From the NCBI RefSeq assembly GCF_021730395.1, contig NC_069362.1, forward strand, positions 68,217,501 to 68,281,500: a stretch of DNA of 64,000 bases, read 5' to 3'. The position numbers were made by a program, and so were the translations under genes. Under the pieces are notes generated by a model. The model did not search any database and had not been told where the DNA came from. It saw only the letters and a program-made list of their open reading frames with translations. The DNA comes from Mercenaria mercenaria. Its lineage: Eukaryota; Mollusca; Bivalvia; Venerida; Veneridae. Positions 1-12,400 of the stretch are shown piece after piece; within the stretch, counting starts at the first letter, position 1, and each line of letters opens with the position of its first letter.

Positions 1-334
1 ATTGGCCTTAGAATAATTTTAAACATCTTTTTGCCTACAGCGAACATTCTTAGATACTTTCCTGACTGGCAAATTTTAACAATTCTGAAACAGTCACTCA
101 ATTTACTTCTACTTAATCAAGAACCTGTGGCCACCCTGGATTTCAGTCCAAGATTTCAGAATACTATATTGTATAACCAAACATCTTTATATGCGCAAAT
201 TCTACCTATAAATGTATACAGCTTGTTAAATGAAGTATTACATCCGACAAACAAATAAAATGATCGAAGAGATGGTTTTTTTAGCCACTTATTTGCCTAC
301 CAAAATATGACTTTACATGAGTGACTAATTGGTA

Positions 335-340
335 TTTATT
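335..340 (-). promoter_or_regulatory. Candidate poly(A) signal AATAAA for HAPSTR1
   Basis: The minus strand reads AATAAA about 130 nt past the HAPSTR1 stop codon. It is the nearest canonical signal seen downstream. Such hexamers are common in AT-rich DNA, so this is a suggestion only. Confidence 0.35.
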
Positions 341-469
341 AATTTTCTTTTTTCCAGGCTATAATGATTGAAAATATCACAAATAAGTAGCAAAAACAGT
401 TCGTTATAATTGTTATTAAAGTTCCATAAACTAAGAATATCATTATGTAACAGCTGATTCAATGACAGT

Positions 470-3400
470 TTATAATAATCTATTCTTCTTTCTTGTCGGA
501 GAGTCCATATTAACATCTGGAGTTGCTGATCGTTTCCGAGAATCACAGTTGCGTGAAAACTCCTCTAAAATGAAAGAGTTCAGTTCCTCCACATTGGTTT
601 TCGGCAGGCCAGATAACGTGTTAGGATTTGAATTACTATGTGGCCTAAATCCAACACTGATGTTTGACATAGCTCCATCTAGACCTGAAACATTAAAAAT
701 TGACAATACTTATTTTTGTTCATCTTGTTACGCTCGATTCTAATATAAATTATAAACATAACAGTTAAATTGTCACTATTCTCTATGTACATGTATGTGA
801 CTATTACTCCACATTATAACAGTACAATGAATAAATAACCTAAGATAAAAAATTTCTTTTACTTTAACAGTTGCAGAGAGCTTTAGCTATATGAGATGGG
901 ATCAAACTTGAAGCCTAGGGATAGGTTGTTAAAAACTCGATCATTTTAGCCAACCGATTAGCTACAAACAAATTTTATAACCTTTACACGGAGAAACTTA
1001 ATTCTTTAAGCAAAAAAGAACTAAGTCTTGATATCTCAAATTCTAAGGGACAGTGCCTTTTTTTCATTCAGATACATCAGATTTTGGAGATAGCACTGGA
1101 TCCAGTAAAATGAGAAAAACAAACACAAATCATGGATTAAGAGGAAAACTGATATCAAATCTGACTGAAAAAGAATACAGCTGCCCTGTTTCTGAATCAT
1201 AAACTGGTGCAATTCATAGCTATCAGGGCACTCGTTTGGCCATTTTTGGGGCCGAATATGGGCCCCATTCCTCTCATAAAATAATATGTTTTTTTCCCTT
1301 TCTCAGAAGAAAATTCCCCTGAAAATAGGTTGTTTGACACAGCTAGATATGAACTCTCTTTCAAGTTATATTATAGTGCCTTTAAGGAAGGTAACTGCTG
1401 CAATATAGTTACATTAGTTAGAAATGACTGAAAATAGTATTAATAAGTGTGAAAAGTAGTAACATATAAATTGCTAAAAACTTCCCATTTTTGTCTTAAA
1501 ACGACAAAAAATTCCTCTTCCCGAGGGTATGGGTACCTGTCCCCAAAAGTTGTCTAGTGCCCTGGCTATGGATGGGATACTTGTGATACTTAATATCAGG
1601 GATCACTGAATTAAAACGAACATTTTAAATTTCTAGATATTAGATTACAGCAGTCAATCTTTATTGAGCACAGTTATTTTGTATCATTTTTATTCATTGC
1701 AACATTCTTTCTAGATGTTGCTTGAATTTTCAGTTTGGAGGGTCGAATACAGACAGGACTTTTTCTCCCAGGCAGTGAAGATGCCTTAGCCTTTTCGTTT
1801 TTTTGAAAACAAATGCAATTCTTCACTGTGAAGTTTAGCATTGTTTTCCATAGAATTGTGAAATTGTGATATTGACTTGATTTGTGAAAAACAGTTTTAC
1901 GCAACAGGTTCAAATATTTAACATTAGAATTATTCTGCATGAAAGTTTTCTATGGTTTTGTATCCATTCAGTTGCTATGGAGCAATTCTTTACATTCTGA
2001 AGCTAATTTGAATGAAGAAGAGTATTAATTACATGTATGTGTATTCAGGGCCCACACTGGGCTGAAAAAAGTTGGAGCCACCCTTTTTCTCGGGAATGGT
2101 AGGGAGGGTGCTGGAGAGGTTTCCCTTCCCGCGGCGCATTGAAAATTTTTGTTACTTCCCATAAGCAAATGGTGATATTCTAGCTATATAGGGGGACTTT
2201 TGAATGAAAGTGGGTATACCTGTAAAGCAAGTTTTGTATTTTAAAATGTTGTTGGATGTTTGAAGCAACCTGTCTGAAATATTTTTCCATTACAGCTTCT
2301 TTTTGTTGTGGGCCTACTATGTAAATGCATGGCCCGGGGGCTGTGTTTTTGGTGCTCTGTGCTTCCAAGAAATCTACCCTTAATTATTTGATCCATGGAA
2401 ATTAAAGGCATAAATCATTTAATCTGCCGTAATGACAACGAAACAAAAAGATTATTTTAACCCGATAATCGGTTGCTAATTGATTGCAAATTGCATCTTC
2501 TCGCGTGTCAAGATGTTTATTACACATTGTTATATGTAAAGTAAACGCAGACTGGGTAGTACTATCCCGAAATAAGTTAATTTTATAAGGTAAAATTATC
2601 GGAACCAGTCAACTATTTTTTAACATAATTTCTCGGAGGTTACGATTTAGAACGTCTGAAACAAAATGGCGGTCCAAATTACGAACATTTTTTCATTTTC
2701 GCCACTCGCGATTTTTCTTCGCCACTTTCATCGCAGATTCGCCAAATGGCTCGAGTGGCGAACGACAGCGTGGGCCCTGGTATTTTTTTCTTATTATAAC
2801 AAATATAAATTTTTTCCAAATTATGTAGGCCGACATATAAGGCTTAAGTAAACTATGTCCTTTCAACATAACAACATCAGTTTCTCATAGTACATTGTTA
2901 CATCTAACTTCTTTACTGTTTATTTGTATGTGACAACAATATGATGACATTTTACAGTCACCATAAATGAAGATTTCATTTTATTTCTGCAAATCACTAC
3001 TAAAAAATTTACTGTATTTGATAGTCTAGCAACTAGAATTTGTTAAGATAATATGAGCCGCACCATGAGAAAACTAACATAGTGGCTTTGCGATCAGCAT
3101 GGATCCAGACCAGTCTGCGCATCCGCGCAGTCTGGTCAGGATCCATGCTGTTCGCTTTCAAAGCCTATTGGAATTGGAGAAACTGTTAGTGAACAGCATG
3201 GATCCTGACCAGACTGCACGGATGCACAGGCTGGTCTGGATCCATGCTGGTCGCAAAGCCACTATGCTGATTTTCTCATGGCGCGGCTCATATTATCTTA
3301 AATACAAAATTATTACAAAGCAGACACAAAAGACTATTTAGTATTAGTATTACTACATTCTGAATTTTAAACATGTACAGTTACAAACCTTGTAAGGCAA

Positions 3401-6400
3401 TAGCTTCTCTGAAGCACTGCAGGTCCGCCTCTGTACTCCGAGGTAAGTTATCTGCTGAAGGAAACCTTGGAAATGAACGATCCATTCTTGCTGATGCACT
3501 ATGTCGTACAACACTACCAGACATTTTAGTTCTTTGTGGTGGATTTTTACCACTAAGAAAAGCTAACAAATCTTCACGTCTTATATGTCTTCTTCGTTTT
3601 TTTACCCAAGAAACAATGTCTTTGAGTTGCCTCTGTCGGCCTCTCTGAACACCAGATTCCATGCAATGTTTGGCTGTATCTACACTATCTGTTAAACACA
3701 GAAAAAAGCTGTAACAAAAAAATTATACAGAACAAATACATAAACAAATATTGTGATGAAATATAATGACCATTGTATGATTATAATTACCTGTCTTTAT
3801 TTTATGTTTTTCGGTGGTTTATCGAAATATAACGGTGAATTATATCCTGATAAACTCACTGGCCACTCAGTGAAAATTATCAAATCTGATACCCGGATTA
3901 ACGTCAAAAAGTTTAACGAGCCTACTGAAAGCCGGAAACAATATGACGATGACGTCTTTAAAATGACGTCATCTTTGCAATGCTTCCTGATAAAATTTCC
4001 CGCAAATTTCGACATTTTATTGAAATAAACACAACAAAAGTAGAGTTTTAGACATAAAATAAACAGAAAAATTGTTGGTATCGATGTAATATCACGGTAA
4101 TTTCACTTGTGAACACCAAAAGTTGTTATTTTCACTCGTGGCTGCGCCACTCGTGAAAATATCACTTTTGGTGCCCACTCGGTGAAATTATAACGTGATA
4201 TTACACCGAAACCAACAATTATCCTCTATAAAATCCAACAACAGGTACTGCCTTGAAGCAGAATAATTGTTTTGCTATCCAAAGACAATAATTCTTTTTT
4301 AATTGCAAAATGCTAATTAACTAAGATGCTTTTGAGAAAAGCGAATGTTTCCCACAACTGCCTAATCATCTAAATAATAAGTCAGTCTTTGTTTACTTAA
4401 TCCACATGTGCATGCGCTTTCTTGGCTCCAAAAGGACGCTTATACTACTAGTAGTGTAGGCGCCGGTTTAGGGGTAAAACTACGCAAGAAATCTTGAGTG
4501 TTTTTGGTAAATCAAGGGCCATAATTCCGAAGTGCCTGGGTCGATTTGGCTAGTTATCGAACTTGACCAAGCACTTACTGGCAGACACATTTTGTTGAAG
4601 TTTGGTGAAGATTGGATGAGCAATGTTCAATTTAGAGTGTGGACAAGCTTTGTGACAGACAGATAGACAGACAGACACACACAGACTGGAGTAAATCAAT
4701 ATGTCTCCCACACTACTGCGTGGTGGGAGACATAATTAATGATATAGGACAGTTAAAAAAGAGGAAGCAACTGACCTTTAACACTGAACAGAAGTAGTCA
4801 GAAGATAAAGCTTGATAAGTTTAACAACAGCTCAATGGGGTTTGGGAAGGGTGGCTGACACATGTGGGCAGATAAAGGGTGATCCTGATCAATGAGAAAT
4901 GCATACTAGAACAAGAGCACCGCAATGTGGAGCAATATACATCCGAAGGTATGACCTTTGACCCCTGTGACCATGACCTTAAAGCGAGCCATCCAGAACG
5001 TGCACTCTGCACGTTGCCTCAATGTGGTGAACATTTGTGCCAAGTTTTTTTCAAATCCTTCATGCAGTTCAAGAGTTACAGAGTGGAAACAAAACATAGT
5101 CATATGACCTTTGACCCCTAAGTGCAGCCTTGACCTTGTAGCAAGCCATCCAGAACATGCATTCTGCATGTTGTCTTGATGTGGTGAACATCTGTTTTAA
5201 GTTTCTTAGGAATCCTTCAAGGGGTTCAGGTATGACCTTTGACCACTAAGTGTAACCTTAACTTGCAGCGAGCCATCCAAAACAGGCGCTCTACATGACA
5301 TCTTGATGTGGTGAACATTTGTGCCAAGATTCTTTAAAATCCGTCAAGCAGTTCAAGAGTTACAGAGCGGATACAAAACAAAAGTCATATGAACTTTGAT
5401 TCCTGTGACCTTGACCTTGAAGCGAGCCATCCAGAACATGCGCTCTGCTGAACATTCATGTGAAATTTCTTCAAAATCCTTCAAGGGGTTCAAGAGTTAC
5501 AGCGGGGACACAAAATTGCTAACGGACAGACAGAGGGACACTGGCGTCATACCATAGTAAGTTCCATTTAGGCATATATTACAATATGCTAGTAACTAAA
5601 AGTGAAACTAGACTGGTGCCCCCAGTGACTGTCACTGCATGGTCTTTATCTTACTTGGGATGAAGGTGGCATATGGCAAGGGGTGATGCACAGTATAGAT
5701 ACTTCAAAACATCATAAACAAGAGTGCCAGAATGTCACAATATACGCCCGTCACAGCAAATTTCTTTACACTAGCACCTGTATTTGCAAATGGAATTTTA
5801 ATTTTGTGGTTGTTTAGTAATTATTGTAATTCTTTTGTTTTTCTAAGTCCACAAAAAAACTCCTTACCAGGTAGATTTACCTTAAAATACACCTAAAATT
5901 TGAAAGTAACATCTCTGTTGTACCACAGGAAAGTGGTCTTGTTTTTTCCCTACAGTCAATTATAAAAAAGTTACAATAAAAATTGTAAGTCCACACAAAA
6001 ATCCTTACCAGGTAGAGATAGGTCAAAATACACTTCGAAATTGGATGTAACAAGCATATTGTACTACAGAAAAGTGGTTTCAATTTTTCCCTCTGACTAG
6101 TAATGAAAAAGTTACAATATAAGCTATTTATAGTAACAACAAAGGGAAGTAATTCTAAAGAAGGGACCTGCGCATGACACTCTGTCTCATGATAGTGTAC
6201 AATTGTGCCAAGTTACAGCAAAATCCCTCCATGCATGAAGAAGAAATGCTCCGAACAAAGTCATTCTTGTATCTGACCTTTGGCCTCTAAGCTGACCTTG
6301 ACCTTAGACCTAGGGACCTGGTTCTTGCGCATGACACTCCGTCTTGTGGCGGTGAACATGATTTGTGCCAAGTTATATCAAAATCCCTCCATGCATGAAG

Positions 6401-9400
6401 AAGAAATGCTCCTGACAAAAGTTTCATTCTTGTATCCTTTGACCTCTGCGACCTTGACCTTAGACCTAGGGACCTGGTTTTTCTGCATGACACTCCATCC
6501 CATGATGGTGAACAATTGTGCCAAGTTACATCAAAATCCCTCCATGCATGAAGAAGATATGCTCCGGACAGTCATTCTTGAATTTGACCTTTGACCTCTA
6601 CGTGTGATGTTGACCTTAGATCTAGGGTACTGGTTCTTGCGCATGACATTCCATCTCCATGACACTCCATCTCATGATGGTGAACAATTGTGCCAAGTTT
6701 CATCAAAATCCCTCCATGCATGAAGAAGATATGCTCCAGACAAAGTCTGTGGACGCCGCCCGCTAGGGACGTTCCCATAATACGTCCTGTTTTACAAACA
6801 GGTGTATAAAAAGTATTCTTTTGCCATTTGAAGGGGGGAGGGGTTAGGAAGATTTGGAATCAAGTGTAATCCAGATAAACAAAAAAAAGCCCTAGGTGCA
6901 CAACTTCATATACTAAACAACATTCCTATAGTATCAAAACTCCCAGTCAAATACTTTTTTTGCTGCAACACAAATCTGAAGGCATTTTTGTGTAGTTTTG
7001 ATAAAGTCAAATGCCGTAACTCTGGTCTAAGTGAAAACCCCAAATAAAACAACAGATAGACTTCATGTGCTCACCAATAATTCTAAAATGTTTCATAACT
7101 CTACATCAAATTCTTTTTATGGTAAGATACATGTACATACAAAACAAACTTGAGACCTTTTATGCACATCTTGTTCTGGTAAGTTCCAACTGCCACCTGG
7201 TTAGGTTTCCTTACCTAGCGTTTAAACTCTTATAAAAAGAACTGGACAGTTCTCCCAAATTAAGTAACTAAAACTTGTTTCAGTACAGCCACATACTTGT
7301 AAATCACAGGAAGAATCTTTTATTACAAAAATGTACAACTGCCACCTACCTTTATACAGAGTAGTTACTGATGATGCAGCATTCTGAAACGGAATCCATA
7401 ATGAAAGCCCACTGGAACGATCTATAAAAGATAAAAAAACTTAAAAGATGTAAATAATAAGCATGATATACATAATTTCTGCATAAAACAGAGAGCTGTG
7501 TTTTCAAAACCATGCCCCCAGGTGTATGACCAAATATGTTGCTTTTAAGGTTTCAAGAGTAAAGGCAAAGATCATATTGGGGGCACAGTTTGAAAGACTA
7601 ACAAGAGCTGTCTGTAAGACAGCTCTTGCTCGACTATTCGAATTATTGTCCCAGAAGCATGAAAACATTACCCTAAATGTTAAAATATCTACAGAGTTTC
7701 AATCCAGTATCTGCATTAGATTTGGAGATAGTAACTTGCATGGAAAACTTTAACCAGAACTTGTAAGTTCAAAAGGGGACATACTTTGACCATCATGCAT
7801 GTAAGAGTTAGGGGACTTGATGCAATCAACAACCGTAAAAACTCGAATATATCACACTAGTATGTATATTACACATACCCGATCTTGCATAAAAATCTTG
7901 AGAAAAATGCTTACTTTGGAATATATTACGCACCGAAAAATCATTCAGAAAAAGTTGTTTACTAACTCGAAATCGGCCATTAGCGGCATGCGTAAAAACA
8001 ATTTCTCGTAAAAATCGCAATTGCTGCATAATCGGTTACAGAAAACATTGACAATATCAGAGACGATTTCTTTCTAAAGTATTTGAGAACTTTCTTAAGC
8101 TGTCAACACCTTCGTATGCTTTAACAATAACAGACGTGCGAACAAACTTCTCATAATTATGGGCACATCAAACGAGAAAATTGCGGTAAATTGGCATGTT
8201 TGTTTGCCAATATACAAGAGACTGTAGAGATCAGTAATAATTGGCTGGAGATAATGATTTTAATGATCAAACACCTACAACCCGGAACTGCGAAATTTTG
8301 TATTTTGCCTAATTTTTATTAAACTGACACAATGTTTGAAGCTCTACCTTGGTGTATATTACGCACTCCTTTGAGAAAATGAAAAAAAAATCGTAAAACA
8401 ACTGCGTAATATATTAGAGTTTTTACGGTAGTTTCATAACCCTGAAGGCACATGTTTAGTTTCAATTCAATATCTGCATTTGTTCTGCAGTAACTTGCAT
8501 GTAAAACTTTAACCAGGATTTTCTAAGTCCAAAAGGGGGCATAATTTGCCCAAAATACATGTCAGAGTTATTGAACTTGACCCAGTGAGGTTAGTAATTG
8601 ACCTTGAGAAAAAAATAATTTCAAAGCTATAATGCCTTTAAATGATAGCCATAATTATATACTTGCATGCAAAACTTTAACCAAGGTGTGATGCCGACAC
8701 CTACGCCAGGGTGAGTAGAATACCTAGCTAAAAATGTTAAAGGTTGTAAATTTGAAAGTGAAGGTCAAATGACGGTCAAGGTCATTTATATATAGGTCAA
8801 TTTGTAGGATTGTTGAATGTATGGACTAAATTGGGTCATTAATGTGGATTGCTAGCAATCTTGTTTGTACGGATGGACAGTTCAATTTCTATATTTTCTA
8901 CTTTCTACTTTTATAAGTGAGAAATTTTTGCCAGTGCCAGACTGTGGAACAGTACTCGACCTGGGGGCGGACACAGGTTTTAACTTTTATAGGCCATTTG
9001 TTTAACCTTTCTGTTGGTAGTCTTTACATCCCTTTTGATGAAGCGAAGGGTATTACTGACCTTGGATGTTAAGTTATTTATGTGATTTGACCAGGTCAAA
9101 TTATTATTTAGGGTAACACCAAGATATTTTGCATGGTCAGTGGACTGAAGTTGGATGTTATGTACAGTGTAAGGATATATAACAGGATTTCTTTTACAGC
9201 ATATTCTTAGAACTTCACATTTATCGGAATTTAATTCCACTGACCATTTTTTCCCCATTTTTCTAAACAGTAGAGGTCTTCCTGTAACCTTTCTGCGGAG
9301 GATTTAGGTTTGATGGTAAGGTAGACAATGGTGTCATCAGCAAAGAGATGGGCTCGGCTTTTGATACTATTGGGCAGGGGTAAGTTTAACCTTGAAAAAA

Positions 9401-12400
9401 TTACTGAGTGGGAACACTGAATTCTTTTATTGTATTGTACCTTTTAAGTTTAAATTACATGTTTATTTCGATATGCTCCGATGCTGACAACGATTTCTGC
9501 ATTAATTTGTACTAGTTAATGGCAAAAGTATCTCCAAAATAAGCACATGGGCCTAAACATTTCATTTCACCATATAATAGGCCATATGTTCATTAACAAC
9601 TGTGAGAAGTTTCATTAAAATCTACATTGTAGAAACATTTCTAAAGTTGCGACTCCCATTATGAAAAAATGCGCGAGGTCCAAATTTTTCAAATCAGTCT
9701 AGCAACAGGGACTGCGTTTTAGGCGAAGTTGAGCGATAACTTCGCTTTAAAATATTTCACTTCGCCCTTCCCGCCCAGAAAAGCGAAGTTAAAGTCGCCA
9801 TAAAATTGGATGAAAGGAAAACATAATCGGCAATAAAGTGCGCCGAGATTATACATCTCGGTTATGTAAAGTCTGTAAACACAATACGCAATACACAGGA
9901 TGTCACCGGGAGGCATGCGCAGCGAAACGTGTCCAGGACAACAAAAGATGATCACTTGATTTCAGATTGACGCTGCAGGGTAAGCTGCTAATTGTTTGCA
10001 ATTGTGATTGCAGTAAACGATAATTAAAGAATGAAAGAGTAATAATTAAAGTTGACCGAAATCGGAGATCAGAGAGCCCGAAAACTTCGTAAAACAGCGA
10101 TAATTACCTTCCGAATTACAAACCTAATTATTACGTGTCAGTCGGCGCGTGCTAATTTACATACGACGCTCCGCCTACTGGCATACTTCCGTTTGTGGCG
10201 GCGAACAACATTGAAATTCACCGAGATTTTGATTGACAAAGCAGAACCCGAGACGCATATCGCGGATCTAGCCGACGCACGGGACACTTTTTTTTTGTGT
10301 GGGTCAAATTCGAGTTTCTCTCGCGGGTCAAAACACGGAACCTCGGTACTTTATAAGGAGGTGTCTTATCCAGTAATTCATGGTTTCGGATAAAAATCGT
10401 TTGAAATTTTTATTGCCATCACAATGTAGACTACCCGTTACTCCTGATGTTTATTTTTCAAATGATACTAATCATTTTAATCTTCATTTCTCTTTCATTA
10501 AAAACATAGATATAAGTGAAATATAAGGCCCTTGACAAACTATTAAATTTGTTGTTTGATAAAAATAGCAGACAACTCTTTTAGTACATTCTGAAATGTG
10601 TTAAAGGGAGGTAATACATTTAACCAATTTTTAGATTTTTTATGTCAAAATACGTAGTTTAAAAAAATATTGCCCCTAATTTTTAAGTCTTTTATGTACT
10701 GATCAATACAAATAACATTTCATTGTAAGTTTGAGAGTTTTTAAACTCTGTAGTTTGTCAAATTGAAGGAACTAATATAAAACATTTTAAACTCAAAATG
10801 CTCACATAAGTGAAAAAGCTGCTCTAGGAAGGAAGAAATCCAAGAAATATTAAGTACTGGTTATATGTGGAAAGATTTGTTGTGTCAAGTTGTCAAACAT
10901 TTTTCAGTAAAACTGCAAATATGTACTGTATTGTTGAAACACTGCACCATTTTTATTTATGTCTTAAAAAGATAATACTACAAATGGAACAACTGAATAA
11001 ACATTATTATTGTTATTTAATGCATGTAAGCAATGTCCTGTCTCACGTTTGCCAAACTTCTCCCAAAATTTCAAAACTTCTCCCTATTTCCCCAGGAGGG
11101 AGAAGTCACTTCTCCCTAATTTTCCAGGCTAAGGTAGTCCCTGAGCAAAATATCAAGGCAGTGGCTAGAGAACCGGAATTGGTTCCCTAGACAGCGAACT
11201 TATTCATCCGGAACCAGTTCTCTAGCCAAAGTACCGTGCATAGGCTAGGGAACTGGAATTTTATTTCTATGCATAAAGTTGTTGAAATTCACTTTGTTTC
11301 GTTTGGAAAGTGTCATGCATGTTGTTATCTTAATTATTTTCACCATTTCAGCAAGCTAGCAATGCCCTTTCATTTATCTGTGTTTACTTTGTCTCCAAAA
11401 GTGTACTCGCCGTATTGGAATGATAAAATAAACTTGTACGAATGAATGCGAAAATCGTCGGCATTGGAGGAAGCCAAAATAAACCTGAAATTTAAACTTA
11501 AAAGGTACAATACAATAAAAGAAACAAGAAGCTGCGTTCAATAAACGCTTGATGCCCCTGGTGGCATCCTTGTCGATACAAAGCAACCTAAGTCCAAAAT
11601 GAGGTCAAGTTCAAGGTCAAACTGAGGTCTGGTGATGTTTGAAGATGAGGAATGGTCACAGGTTACATCTGCATTAGTATCAAGTCATTCTAGTAAGGGG
11701 TATTGATGCTAGACGAAACGGTCCCATTTGGTTAACCAAGAGATGGCCCATATAAAGCAACCCAAGTCCAAAATGAGGTCAAGGTCAAACTAAGGTCAGG
11801 TGATGTCTGAAGATGAGGAATGGTCACAGGTTACATCTGCATTAGTATCAAGTCATTCTAGTAAGGGGTATTGATGCTTGATGAAACTGTCCCATTTGGT
11901 TAACCAAGACATGGCCCATATAAAGCAACCTAAGTCCAAAATGAGGTCATGGTCAAACTGAGGTCAAGTGATGTCTGAAGATGAGGAATGGTCACAGGTT
12001 ACATCTGCATTAGTATCAAGTCATTCTAGTAAGGGGTATTGATGCTAGACGAAACGGTCCCATTTGGTTAACCTTGTACGGACGGACGGACAAACGAACG
12101 GACAATCACTATATGCCTCCCGCATCAGTAGATGCCGAGGGCATAACAATTAAAACAAACTAAGTAATTTCTGTTAATTTAAAGTATTTATCACATATCT
12201 TTAAACGTGTAATGCTGAGGTGTTACAAACCAGCAATAAAGTGATCAGATAATCTACATGAAGTTTTAATGGCAATTAAATTAGTTTGTACATTTATAAA
12301 CATGAAATGACGCAAAAACAAATTATTTTTTTAAAAATAATTCAAACCTTGTACCAGTTTAAAACAAATAACATTTAAGGTAGTTCTGCATGTTTGATAA

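Noticed and set aside
3099-3341. Frame beginning MDPDQSAHPRS
   Set aside because: It runs through the palindromic MITE; similar frames recur at the other copies (31776-31958, 59687-59905).
6280-6594. 104-codon frame with LTLDLGTWF repeats, and similar frames at 44842-45490 and 62850-63213
   Set aside because: Translations of the tandem AGGTCA-type repeats; reading frames drift between units.
10052-10393. 113-codon open frame
   Set aside because: No motif, no splice context and a mixed composition; it lies in a GC-richer patch of an intron where long frames arise by chance.
11580-12075. CRISPR-like array
   Set aside because: Units are contiguous tandem repeats with no unique spacers, in animal DNA.
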